From assembly GCF_008298035.1 (NCBI RefSeq), contig NZ_CP042910.1, positions 2,004,001 through 2,068,000 of the forward strand: DNA of 64,000 nt, written 5' to 3'. Below, in pieces: positions 9,843 to 18,519 of the stretch. Each line of letters begins with the position of its first letter. Position 1 is the first letter of the stretch. Under the pieces are notes generated by a model, which was not told where the DNA came from, searched no databases, and worked only from the letters and a program-made list of their open reading frames with translations. The stretch comes from Gimesia maris. Its GTDB lineage: Bacteria > Planctomycetota > Planctomycetia > Planctomycetales > Planctomycetaceae. The translations under genes and the position numbers were made by a program.

Positions 9843-10108
9843 GCCTGGTTTGTGGTGGAGCGAACAACGTGTGAGGGGCGATTCCTGGCTGATTCATAAA
9901 AATCTGCCCCGAAGTGCTCATTTCTTAAAAGTCGGTATCAGTTGATGTTCTGTGGTTGACTTTGCGTCAGCGATCTGATTATATATAATATATAATCCTT
10001 TGGGTGGTAGATTGACTGATGAGGATTCGTACGCATTCTACCCGTAGAAAAACGTTGGTAAGTCGAGAGTTACTTCATACACACACGTGCCCTCCCGGAA
10101 GCAGATAA
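9843..10108 (+). promoter_or_regulatory. Upstream region of the second PSD1 gene with an AT-rich palindrome
   Basis: No gene seen. At 9977-9997 there is a perfect odd-length palindrome: 10-bp arms beginning GATTATATAT around a central A. Two TATAAT hexamers lie inside it (9984-9989 and 9991-9996), and a TTGACT lies at 9956-9961. The spacing from TTGACT to the first TATAAT is 22 bp, too long for a standard sigma-70 promoter, so this is only a candidate promoter or regulator site. Confidence 0.35.
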
Positions 10109-13100
10109 ATGAAACGACAACTCCTGGTATTTTGGGGATTGAGTTTAATTGTCAGCCTGACTGCGCTGTGTCCCTTGTTCGCGTCAGAAGCGGACTTGAA
10201 GAAAGCAGAATTCTTCGAAAAACGGATTCGCCCTTTGCTGATCAAGCATTGTTATGACTGCCACAGCGAGGATTCGATTGAGAGCGGTTTGCGGGTTGAT
10301 ACATTCGCGGGTCTGGTGATTGGCGGAGAAAGGGGCCCGGCGATTGTCGCAGGAAAACCGAACCAGAGCCTGTTGATCAGTGCCGTCAAACATAGCGGTC
10401 AATTACACATGCCTCCCAAGGATAAGCTGTCTCAAAAAGCGATCATTGATCTGACAGAGTGGGTTCGCGGCGGTGCTTACTGGCCTGATGCAAAACCGGT
10501 CGAGGTATTGAAACAGGAAACGCCGGACGGCCCGCTGTTTACGAAGGCGCAGCAGGAATTCTGGGCCTTCCAGTCTCCTCGTAAACCGAAGCTGCCTGAA
10601 GTGAACGATACTGACTGGGGGAAAAGTCCACTCGATCTCTTTGTTCTTGCAAAACTGGAAGCGTCGGGGGGAACACCTGCGCCTGCTGCAGATCGAGAGA
10701 CGCTGATCCGTCGTGCGACATTTGATTTGACGGGGCTGCCACCGACGCGCGCGGAGATCGAAGCTTTTCTCAACGATGAATCGCCGGAGGCGTTTGCCCG
10801 GGTGATTGATCGCCTGCTGGCTTCGCCTCGTTATGGGGAACGCTGGGGGCGTCACTGGCTGGATGTGGCCCGCTACGCCGACTCGAATGGGCTGGATGAA
10901 AACCTGGCGTATGCCAATGCCTGGCGGTATCGCGATTATGTGATTGCCGCGTTCAACAAGGATAAGCCCTACGATCAGTTTCTGCAGGAACAACTGGCGG
11001 GAGACATTCTGGCGGCGCGTGATGATGCTGAAAATCGTAACGAAAAGATCACGGCGACCGGTTTTCTTTCGATCGGCGCCAAGATGCTGGCCGAAGATGA
11101 TCAGACGAAAATGCAGATGGATATCATCGACGAGCAACTGGATACCGTAGGGCGGACCTTCATGGGGCTGACGCTGGGGTGTGCCCGCTGTCATACACAT
11201 AAATTCGACCCGATTCCGATTGAAGATTATTACTCGCTGGCCGGTATCTTCAAAAGTACGAAGACGATGGAAAACTTCAAAGTGGTGGCCCGCTGGCAGG
11301 AACAGCTGCTGGCCAGCCCGTCTGAAATTGAAGCTTTGGAGAAACAGAAACAGCAGATCGCTGCGCTGGACGCTGAGATTCAATCAATCACAGGCAAAGC
11401 AGACGAGCGACTGTTGAAGCAGGAGCGTGGGAAGATAGCCGCTTATCTGCTGGCGGCTGAGATCAAGAATTACCACGATCTGCAGAACAGCGATGCGCAG
11501 TCGATTGGCGCTGATCCCCGGCTGTATGAATCGCAGTCTGCGATTCTGCTGGAAGCGGAAGCGTATCAGTCGGGTAATGTTGTCAAATCCACGACCGGTT
11601 ACGGCGAGGGAATTGGTGTCATCTATAACGCCGGGAAGCTGCCGAATATCGCCGAGTATGAGGTCGAAATTCCGGAAGCAGGCCGCTACCAGGTGGAGCT
11701 TCGTTATGCGGCGGCAGCGGCGCGTCCGGTGCAGCTGTTGATTAATGGAAACCTGGTCAATGACAGTGTCGCTGGTGAAGTGACGGGCAGCTGGTATCCC
11801 AAGTCACAGCAGTGGAAAGTAGAGGGGATTTATCAGTTCAAAGCCGGTCTGAACCGGGTCCGCCTGGAGAGTAAAAAAGTATTTCCGCATATCGATAAAC
11901 TGCTGATTGCCAAGCCGAATGTTACTACCGGCCAGACTGAAAACCGCGTTGCTGCCCTGACACCGCCTGAGCAGACGCTGGTGGGGGGATTCCTGCTGCA
12001 GTGGGCGGAATACCTGAAAAAAACGGCAGGAGAAAAGGGTTCTCCGTTTGTGGTCTGGAATGAACTGATTCAGAGTGGAACAGTGCCGCAGGAGTTGGTT
12101 GAGACTGATCAACGCTTTGAGGTTATCAAGACAGTGCCGGAAGAGCAGCGACTGGCGAAAGCAGCCGAATTGTACCAGGCGTTGTTTGCTGAGGTGGATC
12201 AGGAGTGGCAGTCGTACCAGAAAACGAAAGCGGGACAGGCTGCGAAAGTCTTGCCAGATCCGAAGCGGGAAGCGATACGCAGTGTGCTGTATGATTCCAA
12301 AGGGCCGTTTGCATTACCGGAAGATCGCGAGAAGAATTATACAGCAGAGTTACTGACGCAGCTCAAAACAAAACGGGGTAAGAAAAAAGAGTTAACGGCA
12401 GCACTGCCCGAGTATCCGACCGCGATGGCGGTTTCCGAGCAGAAACCGGAAAACATCAAGGTGCATCTGCGAGGCAGTCACTTTACGCTGGGCAATGAAG
12501 TTCCCCGCCAGTTCTTGCGGATTATTGAAGGGGAAGAGCAGACGCCCATTGATGATCAGCGGAGTGGCCGACTTCAACTGGCGGAATGGCTGACCAGTGA
12601 TACTCATCCTTTGACGGCGCGGGTGATGGTCAATCGAATCTGGCGCTGGCACTTTGGTACCGGTATTGTCAGAACGACGGACAACTTTGGAAAACTGGGG
12701 GAACGCCCCTCACATCCGGAACTGCTGGACTGGCTGGCAGTGCAGTTTATGGAAAACGGCTGGTCGATCAAGGACCTGCATCGTCTGATCATGCTGTCGG
12801 CTACTTACCAGATGAGTACCGAATTTGATCCGGAGATGGCGGCCGTTGATCCCGAGAATCGCCTGCTGTGGCGCATGAATCGACGGCGTCTGGAAGCAGA
12901 AGCGATCCGGGACTCGATTCTGGCCGTCAGTGGGAAACTGGATTATGAAATGGGGGGCTCGCTGCTGACTGTGGAGAATCGCAAATATGTGACGAGCACG
13001 CGGAATGTGGATCCGGTGGTTTATGAGACGAATCGGCGTTCGGTCTATCTGCCGATCATCCGCAGTGCCCTGTATGAGGTGCTGCAGGCCTTTGATTTTG

Positions 13101-13444
13101 CGGATCCGAGTGTACTGTCTGGAAACCGGGTGCATACCACAGTCGCACCGCAGGCCTTATTCATGATGAACAGCAAATTTATCATGCAGAATACAGAGGA
13201 CTTCGCCGAGTCGATTCTGCATGAAACACATCTGAAAGAGTCGGCGAAAGTCAATCGGATTTACGAACGTATCTTCGGTCGATCGGCGACTGAGAAAGAA
13301 ACCGCACAGGCGCTGGCTTATCTGAAACTGTATCGGCGGGAACTGGCAGATCTGGACTTGCCTGCGGAACAAAAAGAACTGCGAACCTGGCAGAGTCTGT
13401 GCCGGGCATTGATTTCGTCGAATGAATTTCTGTTTGTGGATTGA
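10109..13444 (+). CDS. PSD1 and planctomycete cytochrome c domain protein (PSCyt1-DUF1549-DUF1553)
   Basis: 1111 aa with a clear signal peptide (residues 1-26, ending in LCPLFAS). Order of parts: a PSCyt1 cytochrome domain with CYDCH at 48-52; DUF1549 from about 170 (LDLFVLAKLEAS, LTGLPPTRAEIEAF, GRHWLDVARYADSNG) with CARCH at 358-362; a Gln/Glu-rich helical linker; a beta-sandwich insert at about 475-610 resembling CBM35/CBM6 (LLEAEAYQSGNVV, GRYQVELRYAA); then DUF1553 (ARVMVNRIWRWHFG, PQALFMMNSKFI). Paralogue of the protein at 1476-4511, but the insert is a different module. The DUF1501 gene follows 47 bp downstream. A role in extracytoplasmic redox or glycan binding is inferred from domains only. 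Confidence 0.92.
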   Translation: MKRQLLVFWGLSLIVSLTALCPLFASEADLKKAEFFEKRIRPLLIKHCYDCHSEDSIESGLRVDTFAGLVIGGERGPAIVAGKPNQSLLISAVKHSGQLHMPPKDKLSQKAIIDLTEWVRGGAYWPDAKPVEVLKQETPDGPLFTKAQQEFWAFQSPRKPKLPEVNDTDWGKSPLDLFVLAKLEASGGTPAPAADRETLIRRATFDLTGLPPTRAEIEAFLNDESPEAFARVIDRLLASPRYGERWGRHWLDVARYADSNGLDENLAYANAWRYRDYVIAAFNKDKPYDQFLQEQLAGDILAARDDAENRNEKITATGFLSIGAKMLAEDDQTKMQMDIIDEQLDTVGRTFMGLTLGCARCHTHKFDPIPIEDYYSLAGIFKSTKTMENFKVVARWQEQLLASPSEIEALEKQKQQIAALDAEIQSITGKADERLLKQERGKIAAYLLAAEIKNYHDLQNSDAQSIGADPRLYESQSAILLEAEAYQSGNVVKSTTGYGEGIGVIYNAGKLPNIAEYEVEIPEAGRYQVELRYAAAAARPVQLLINGNLVNDSVAGEVTGSWYPKSQQWKVEGIYQFKAGLNRVRLESKKVFPHIDKLLIAKPNVTTGQTENRVAALTPPEQTLVGGFLLQWAEYLKKTAGEKGSPFVVWNELIQSGTVPQELVETDQRFEVIKTVPEEQRLAKAAELYQALFAEVDQEWQSYQKTKAGQAAKVLPDPKREAIRSVLYDSKGPFALPEDREKNYTAELLTQLKTKRGKKKELTAALPEYPTAMAVSEQKPENIKVHLRGSHFTLGNEVPRQFLRIIEGEEQTPIDDQRSGRLQLAEWLTSDTHPLTARVMVNRIWRWHFGTGIVRTTDNFGKLGERPSHPELLDWLAVQFMENGWSIKDLHRLIMLSATYQMSTEFDPEMAAVDPENRLLWRMNRRRLEAEAIRDSILAVSGKLDYEMGGSLLTVENRKYVTSTRNVDPVVYETNRRSVYLPIIRSALYEVLQAFDFADPSVLSGNRVHTTVAPQALFMMNSKFIMQNTEDFAESILHETHLKESAKVNRIYERIFGRSATEKETAQALAYLKLYRRELADLDLPAEQKELRTWQSLCRALISSNEFLFVD

Positions 13445-13491
13445 AATGACAACAGTTTGTTTTGGATTGTCTGTCAGAAAAGAGATCAGTT

Positions 13492-14907
13492 ATGAATCAC
13501 TGGAATAGTTATCGGGGATCAACGCCGCTCACCCGTCGGGAAATGCTGCAGCGCAGTTCTGCCGGATTCGGGAGTCTGGCGCTGGCGGCGTTATTGGGGA
13601 ATGAAGGTCGGGCAGCCAGCAAAAAACCGGAACAGTCGCCGCATTTCACACCGAAGGCGAAGCGTGTAATCTTCCTGTTCATGCACGGCGGCCCGTCGCA
13701 TATGGATACGTTTGACTATAAACCGCAGTTGCAGAAAGACAGCGGTAAGCCTTTGCCGTTTGACAAACCTCAGGTGTTTTCTGCTGAGACGGGAAATCTA
13801 CTGGGCTCACCCTGGAAGTTCAAACAGCATGGGGAGAGTGGAGCCTGGGTGAGTGAACTGTTTCCGCATGTGGCAGGTTGTGTCGATGATCTGTGTATCA
13901 TCAACTCGATGTATGGTTCCAACTCGCGGCACGGTGGAGCACTGCTGGAATTACACACCGGCAGCGATACATTCGTGCGACCGAGTATGGGGTCCTGGAT
14001 TACCTATGGCCTGGGCTCGGAAAATCAGGATCTGCCCGGTTTCATTACTGTCTGTCCGACTCTGACCCATGGGGGCGTGAACGCTTACAGCTCTTCGTTT
14101 CTGCCGGCTGATTTTCAGGGAACGCCGATCGGTAATGCGAGTATCCCTGCCGACCGGGCTCTGATTCCGTTCATAAAAAATGAGAGTGGAATTCCGATGT
14201 CGGTGCAGCGGAAAGAACTGGATTATCTGCAGCAGATGAACCGGGAGCATCTGGCTGAGTCCGGCCCCGATGCGGCGCTGGAGGGACGTATCAATTCCTT
14301 TGAACTGGCATACCGGATGCAGACGGCCGCGCCGGAATTGCAGGATATCAGCGATGAATCCGAGGCGACACAAAAGGAGTATGGGCTGGATCAGGATGTG
14401 ACGAAAAACTTCGGTCGACAATGCCTGATGGCACGGCGTTTTGCTGAGCGGGGTGTGCGGTTTGTGCAGATTACTCACAGTTATAAATGGGATCAGCATG
14501 GAGGATTAAAAACGGCACTGCCTCGGAATTGCAAAGAGGTCGATCAACCCATTGCCGCGCTGCTGAAAGATTTGAAAGCGCGGGGGCTGCTGGATGACAC
14601 GCTTGTGCTCTGGGGCGGTGAGTTCGGCAGAACGCCCGTCAGTCAGGGAGCAGACGGCCGCGATCATAACCCCCAGGGGTACACGATGTGGATGGCGGGG
14701 GGAGGCATCAAGGGAGGGCTGCAGTATGGTGCCACCGATGATTATGGCTATTACGCGGTCCAGAATAAGGTCCACGTACATGATCTGCATGCCACGATGC
14801 TGCATCTGCTGGGGCTGGATCATAAGAAATTAACGTATCAGTTTGCCGGGCGCGATTTCCGTCTGACGGACGTGCATGGTGAAGTGATGTATGATCTGTT
14901 TGCCTGA
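13492..14907 (+). CDS. DUF1501 domain-containing protein
   Basis: 471 aa from the ATG at 13492, chosen over the TTG at 13462 because AAAAGAGA lies just upstream and it places the twin-arginine segment (TRREMLQRSSAGFGSLALAA) in the usual place. Shares [38 protein letters not shown] and HDLHATMLHLLG with the protein at 4565-5974, and the two are clearly paralogues. The alkaline-phosphatase-like fold and metal-binding residues are inferred from the family. It forms the second PSD1-DUF1501 pair with the gene ending at 13444. Confidence 0.92.
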   Translation: MNHWNSYRGSTPLTRREMLQRSSAGFGSLALAALLGNEGRAASKKPEQSPHFTPKAKRVIFLFMHGGPSHMDTFDYKPQLQKDSGKPLPFDKPQVFSAETGNLLGSPWKFKQHGESGAWVSELFPHVAGCVDDLCIINSMYGSNSRHGGALLELHTGSDTFVRPSMGSWITYGLGSENQDLPGFITVCPTLTHGGVNAYSSSFLPADFQGTPIGNASIPADRALIPFIKNESGIPMSVQRKELDYLQQMNREHLAESGPDAALEGRINSFELAYRMQTAAPELQDISDESEATQKEYGLDQDVTKNFGRQCLMARRFAERGVRFVQITHSYKWDQHGGLKTALPRNCKEVDQPIAALLKDLKARGLLDDTLVLWGGEFGRTPVSQGADGRDHNPQGYTMWMAGGGIKGGLQYGATDDYGYYAVQNKVHVHDLHATMLHLLGLDHKKLTYQFAGRDFRLTDVHGEVMYDLFA

Positions 14908-15008
14908 GAACAGATCTGAATGTAGTCATTTACTACCCTGTTTGAATTGAATTGTGTTCCGTGACACATTACAGGATGCGTCACAAAAATGAGAAGTTGA
15001 GGTGACCT

Positions 15009-16124
15009 TTGGCGCAGATCGAAGTTGAGAGTGCTCTGATTGAGCCTGAATCCCTGAAGGAGTTCTGTTACCAGTTGCTGCTGCAAGCGAATCTGACAGG
15101 GCACGATGCAGGTCTGGTAGCAGATACCCTGGTGGAATCGAATCTGCGTGGAATTGATTCTCATGGCGTGGCACGGTTACCGCATTACCTGGAGCGCATT
15201 CGTCAACAGAGCATTCAACCCCGACCGGAAATGCAGTGGGAACCGCTGGGAGACGCCGTCGGTCGCGTGGACGGCGATCACGGGTTGGGGCAACTGGCGA
15301 TGGTGAAAGCAGCCGACCATGCGGTGGAACTGGCGCGGGATTCCGGGGCCGGTTGGGTTTCGATCTGTAACTCTTCGCATTGCGGAGCACTGGCTTATTA
15401 TGGATTACGGATTGCAGAGGCCGGGATGATCGGCTTTGCGTTTACGCACGTTGATCCGATGGTGACTCCCCACGGAGCAGCAGAACCTTTCTGTGGGACA
15501 AACCCGATCTGCATGACGGCACCGGGAAAAGAGGGGAAATCGCTCTGCCTGGATATGGCGACAAGCATTACGCCCTGGAATACGATTGCGAATGCCGCGA
15601 CGGAAGGTGTTTCGATCCCGGGAGACTGGGCGCTGGATGCCAATGGAAGGGGGACGACCGATCCCAATGAAGTGGTAGCACTTTTTCCATTTGGTGGTTT
15701 CAAAGGCTCGGGGCTGGGACTGATGATCGATGTGCTGTGCGCGCTGCTGGGAGGGGCTCCCATTGGCCCGGATATTCCCAAAATGTATGGCGATCTGACA
15801 CAGCGACGTCTGCTGGGAGGTATGGTGGGGGCCATTGATATCAGTCGCTTTACCGAGGTGGAAACGTTCCAGGATCGCATTGAAGAGCTGATTCAACGCT
15901 GGGGAGCCGTCAAGCCTCTGAAAGAGGGAGGCAAAGTTTACTATCCGGGCGAACCGGAGGCATTGACTCGAGTGGAGCGTCTGCAGTCAGGAATTCCGGT
16001 GGGACTGCGGCTGATTAATCAGTTTAACGAACTGGCCTCCGCAGGGGGGCTGCCGCCACTGGAAACAACGGAACCAGTCTGCGAAGATGTGACGTCTTCT
16101 GAAGTTGAAGTCTCGCCCACCTGA
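15009..16124 (+). CDS. Ldh family oxidoreductase (malate/L-lactate dehydrogenase type)
   Basis: 371 aa from a TTG start that sits six bases after a strong GAGGTGA site; there is no ATG alternative close by. The family uses NAD(P)H on 2-oxo/2-hydroxy acids (malate, L-lactate, L-sulfolactate, ureidoglycolate). Signatures seen: ESNLRGIDSHGVARLPHYL near 40-60, ICNSSHCGALAYYG near 120, MVTPHGAAEPFCGTNPICMT near 155-175, LCLDMATSITPWN, and the C-terminal GGFKGSGLGLMIDVL. No signal peptide, so it is cytoplasmic. A sodium:solute symporter starts 28 bp after its stop, suggesting uptake plus oxidation of a hydroxy acid or sugar acid. The exact substrate cannot be read from sequence. Confidence 0.88.
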   Translation: MAQIEVESALIEPESLKEFCYQLLLQANLTGHDAGLVADTLVESNLRGIDSHGVARLPHYLERIRQQSIQPRPEMQWEPLGDAVGRVDGDHGLGQLAMVKAADHAVELARDSGAGWVSICNSSHCGALAYYGLRIAEAGMIGFAFTHVDPMVTPHGAAEPFCGTNPICMTAPGKEGKSLCLDMATSITPWNTIANAATEGVSIPGDWALDANGRGTTDPNEVVALFPFGGFKGSGLGLMIDVLCALLGGAPIGPDIPKMYGDLTQRRLLGGMVGAIDISRFTEVETFQDRIEELIQRWGAVKPLKEGGKVYYPGEPEALTRVERLQSGIPVGLRLINQFNELASAGGLPPLETTEPVCEDVTSSEVEVSPT

Positions 16125-16152
16125 TTTAGATCTATGATGTGATTGCCTCTTT

Positions 16153-17778
16153 ATGAACGCGCTCTTTCTGCTGGCAGCCAATCAACTGGATATTTCTGTT
16201 CTTGACTCTGTGATCATCGTCGCCTACCTGGTGTTGATTACCGGAATGGGTTTGTTCGTCAGCCGAAAACAGAAACAGACTGTCGACAGTTACTTCCTGG
16301 CGGGACGCTCATTAAAGTGGCCGACCATTGGACTGTCTTTATTTGCCACAAATATCTCCACCGTGCATCTGATCGGACTGGCTGCCGACGGCTATCGTGT
16401 AGGGCTGGTCGTGGGGAACTTCGAATGCCTGGCGGCGTTTACCCTTATCTTGCTGGGGCTGATCTTTGCGCCGATTTATCACCGCAGCGGTCTGGTTACC
16501 TTGCCCGATTACCTGGAACAACGCTTCAGTGCCGGATCGCGGGTCGTGCTGGCGATCATGGGCGTCGTGGCGGCTCTGTTCATCCACATCGGCATGACGC
16601 TGTATGCGGGCTCGACTGTGATTCACGAGTTTTTTGGAATCGATGTCATCACTTCCGTACTGGTGATTTCCGCGATCACGACGCTGTATACCGTCGTCGG
16701 CGGATTGAAAGCGGTGGTGATCACCGAGTCGATTCAGACCGTGTTGTTGATTATCGGTTCGATTGCGGTGACTTACTTCGCGGCAGGTGCCCTGAACGAA
16801 CAGGGGATTGATTCGTTGACGAAACTGCGTGCAGCGCTCCCTGAAAAACACATGAGTATGCTACAGGAAAGCGGGGGCTATTCGTGGTATGCCTTCCTGC
16901 TGGGATACCCGGTCCTGGGAATCTGGTACTGGTGTGCGGATCAGACGATTGTGCAGCGGGTACTGGGGGGAGAAACTGAAAAGGATGCCCAGGCTGGCCC
17001 GTTATTCGCGGGCTTTATCAAGGTCTTGCCGTTACTGATCATGGTCTTTCCCGGCGTGCTTGCTTATGTTTTGTTTCAGGAACAGATTGGCGACGATCCT
17101 AATAAAGCGCTGCCGGTTTTGATTAAACAATTGATCCCGGAAGGCTTGAAGGGACTGATTGCCGCGGGGCTGCTGGCAGCTTTGATGAGTACGATCGCCG
17201 GGGCATTGAACAGCACAGCGACTCTGATCAGTATTGATGTCGTGAAAAAACTGAAACCGGAAACCAGCGATGCGCGACTGGTGGTTGTCGGGAGGATCAC
17301 CGCCGTGGTGGTCATGATCCTGGCGATTGGCTGGTCCACGATGGGGAGTAAATTTGAAAGCATCTTTTCCGGATTGAACAGTATGATTGCCTGCCTGGCG
17401 CCGCCGATCACTGCGGTCTTCATCTGGGGTGTGCTCTGGAAACGGGGGACTGCACAAGCTTCGCTGTCGACTTTAATTATCGGTTCGATTCTGGGCGGGC
17501 TGACATTTGCGCTCGACTTTGGATTTGAACTGATCACAAAAGAGATGGGAATTCCCTTTATGTTGCAGGCCTGGTGGCTGTTTGTCATCTGCTCGGTGGT
17601 GTTTGTGTCAGTCAGTCTGCTGACTCCACCTCCTTCTGAAGATCAGGTTAAAATGATGTGCTGGCAAAACCCATTGAAAGAAATCGTGCTGAAACCCCTG
17701 TCAGGAATTACCGATCCGCGACTGATTGCCATACTACTGGCTGGAATCATGTCGGGGATCTATATTACGTTTGCCTGA
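16153..17778 (+). CDS. Sodium:solute symporter (SSS/SLC5 family)
   Basis: 541 aa integral membrane protein with about 13 to 14 hydrophobic segments. Family signatures are present: FVSRKQKQTVDSYFLAGRSL near residue 37, GLSLFATNISTVHLIGLA, YTVVGGLKAVVITESIQTV near 180, and LIAAGLLAALMSTIAGALNS near 340. These proteins import sugars, organic acids or amino acids with Na+. It lies 28 bp after the Ldh-family dehydrogenase on the same strand, so the two are probably one transcription unit handling one substrate. No close paralogue elsewhere in the window. Confidence 0.92.
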   Translation: MNALFLLAANQLDISVLDSVIIVAYLVLITGMGLFVSRKQKQTVDSYFLAGRSLKWPTIGLSLFATNISTVHLIGLAADGYRVGLVVGNFECLAAFTLILLGLIFAPIYHRSGLVTLPDYLEQRFSAGSRVVLAIMGVVAALFIHIGMTLYAGSTVIHEFFGIDVITSVLVISAITTLYTVVGGLKAVVITESIQTVLLIIGSIAVTYFAAGALNEQGIDSLTKLRAALPEKHMSMLQESGGYSWYAFLLGYPVLGIWYWCADQTIVQRVLGGETEKDAQAGPLFAGFIKVLPLLIMVFPGVLAYVLFQEQIGDDPNKALPVLIKQLIPEGLKGLIAAGLLAALMSTIAGALNSTATLISIDVVKKLKPETSDARLVVVGRITAVVVMILAIGWSTMGSKFESIFSGLNSMIACLAPPITAVFIWGVLWKRGTAQASLSTLIIGSILGGLTFALDFGFELITKEMGIPFMLQAWWLFVICSVVFVSVSLLTPPPSEDQVKMMCWQNPLKEIVLKPLSGITDPRLIAILLAGIMSGIYITFA

Positions 17779-17803
17779 TCAGCAATCAAACAGGGATCGA
17801 TGA

Positions 17804-18478
17804 TTATTCCGTCGGCTTTTGTGCCTGCTGGAGCATTTCATCGATGAAAGGGACGATGTGTTCTTCGTAGGTGAAGCCTTCCTGTCCGTAGGCTAGGGTT
17901 TCGTTGTCGAAGCGTTTCAGCAGTTTCCCATCAGTGCCATACACATAGGCGGCGGGAATCGCGGCGAGATCAAGCTTCTTGTACAGATCTTCGTCTGGTG
18001 TGCTGGAAATCAGGTTGACGATCTCTGCATTCTGCTTCGTGTAAAACTCCATGAGCTCTTCCCTGCTGGATTCCGGAGGATAAGCCTTGCTGCCGTCATA
18101 ATTGAGGTTGAAGGAAACACAGACGACTTTTTCCGGATACTTCTTCTGCAGCGCGACCAGGTGCGGGAATTCGCGAAGGCAGGGTTCACACCAGCTCGAC
18201 CAGAGATCGACAATAACGATTTTATCGTCCTGGTTGCCGATGAATTCCTGCAGCTGTTCCCAGTTGGCGATTTGAGCGGTGATCCCATCCTGTTCAAAGG
18301 TCTGTGCACCGGGAATCGCCGGAGCGGTTTGTTTCTTTGTTGCTGGCTCTGCTGGGGAAGCAGCTACTGTTTGAGCGGGGGTACCCGGTTCTACCGGAGT
18401 ATCCGCTGTGCTGCCTTCCTGGCTGCAGCCAAAAAATAAGACGAGTGAACCAAACAGACAGAGTACTTGAGGCGACAT
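17804..18478 (-). CDS. TlpA-like thioredoxin-fold lipoprotein
   Basis: 224 aa. The N-terminus is a short signal peptide ending in LVLFFGCS, with Cys18 as likely lipidated residue, although the lipobox is not canonical. A low-complexity Pro/Ala/Thr linker (about 25-60) leads to a thioredoxin-fold domain with active site WSSWCEPC (Cys97 and Cys100) and the cis-Pro region AAIPAAYVY. This matches periplasmic TlpA/ResA-type thiol:disulfide reductases, which often serve cytochrome c maturation. Its neighbours fit: a di-heme protein starts 41 bp upstream, and a small CxxC secreted protein lies beyond it, all on the same strand. Confidence 0.88.
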   Translation of the reverse strand: MSPQVLCLFGSLVLFFGCSQEGSTADTPVEPGTPAQTVAASPAEPATKKQTAPAIPGAQTFEQDGITAQIANWEQLQEFIGNQDDKIVIVDLWSSWCEPCLREFPHLVALQKKYPEKVVCVSFNLNYDGSKAYPPESSREELMEFYTKQNAEIVNLISSTPDEDLYKKLDLAAIPAAYVYGTDGKLLKRFDNETLAYGQEGFTYEEHIVPFIDEMLQQAQKPTE

Positions 18479-18519
18479 GTTTCTGTTATTTCCAGATATT
18501 GAGTTTCAAAAGAGGTCAG

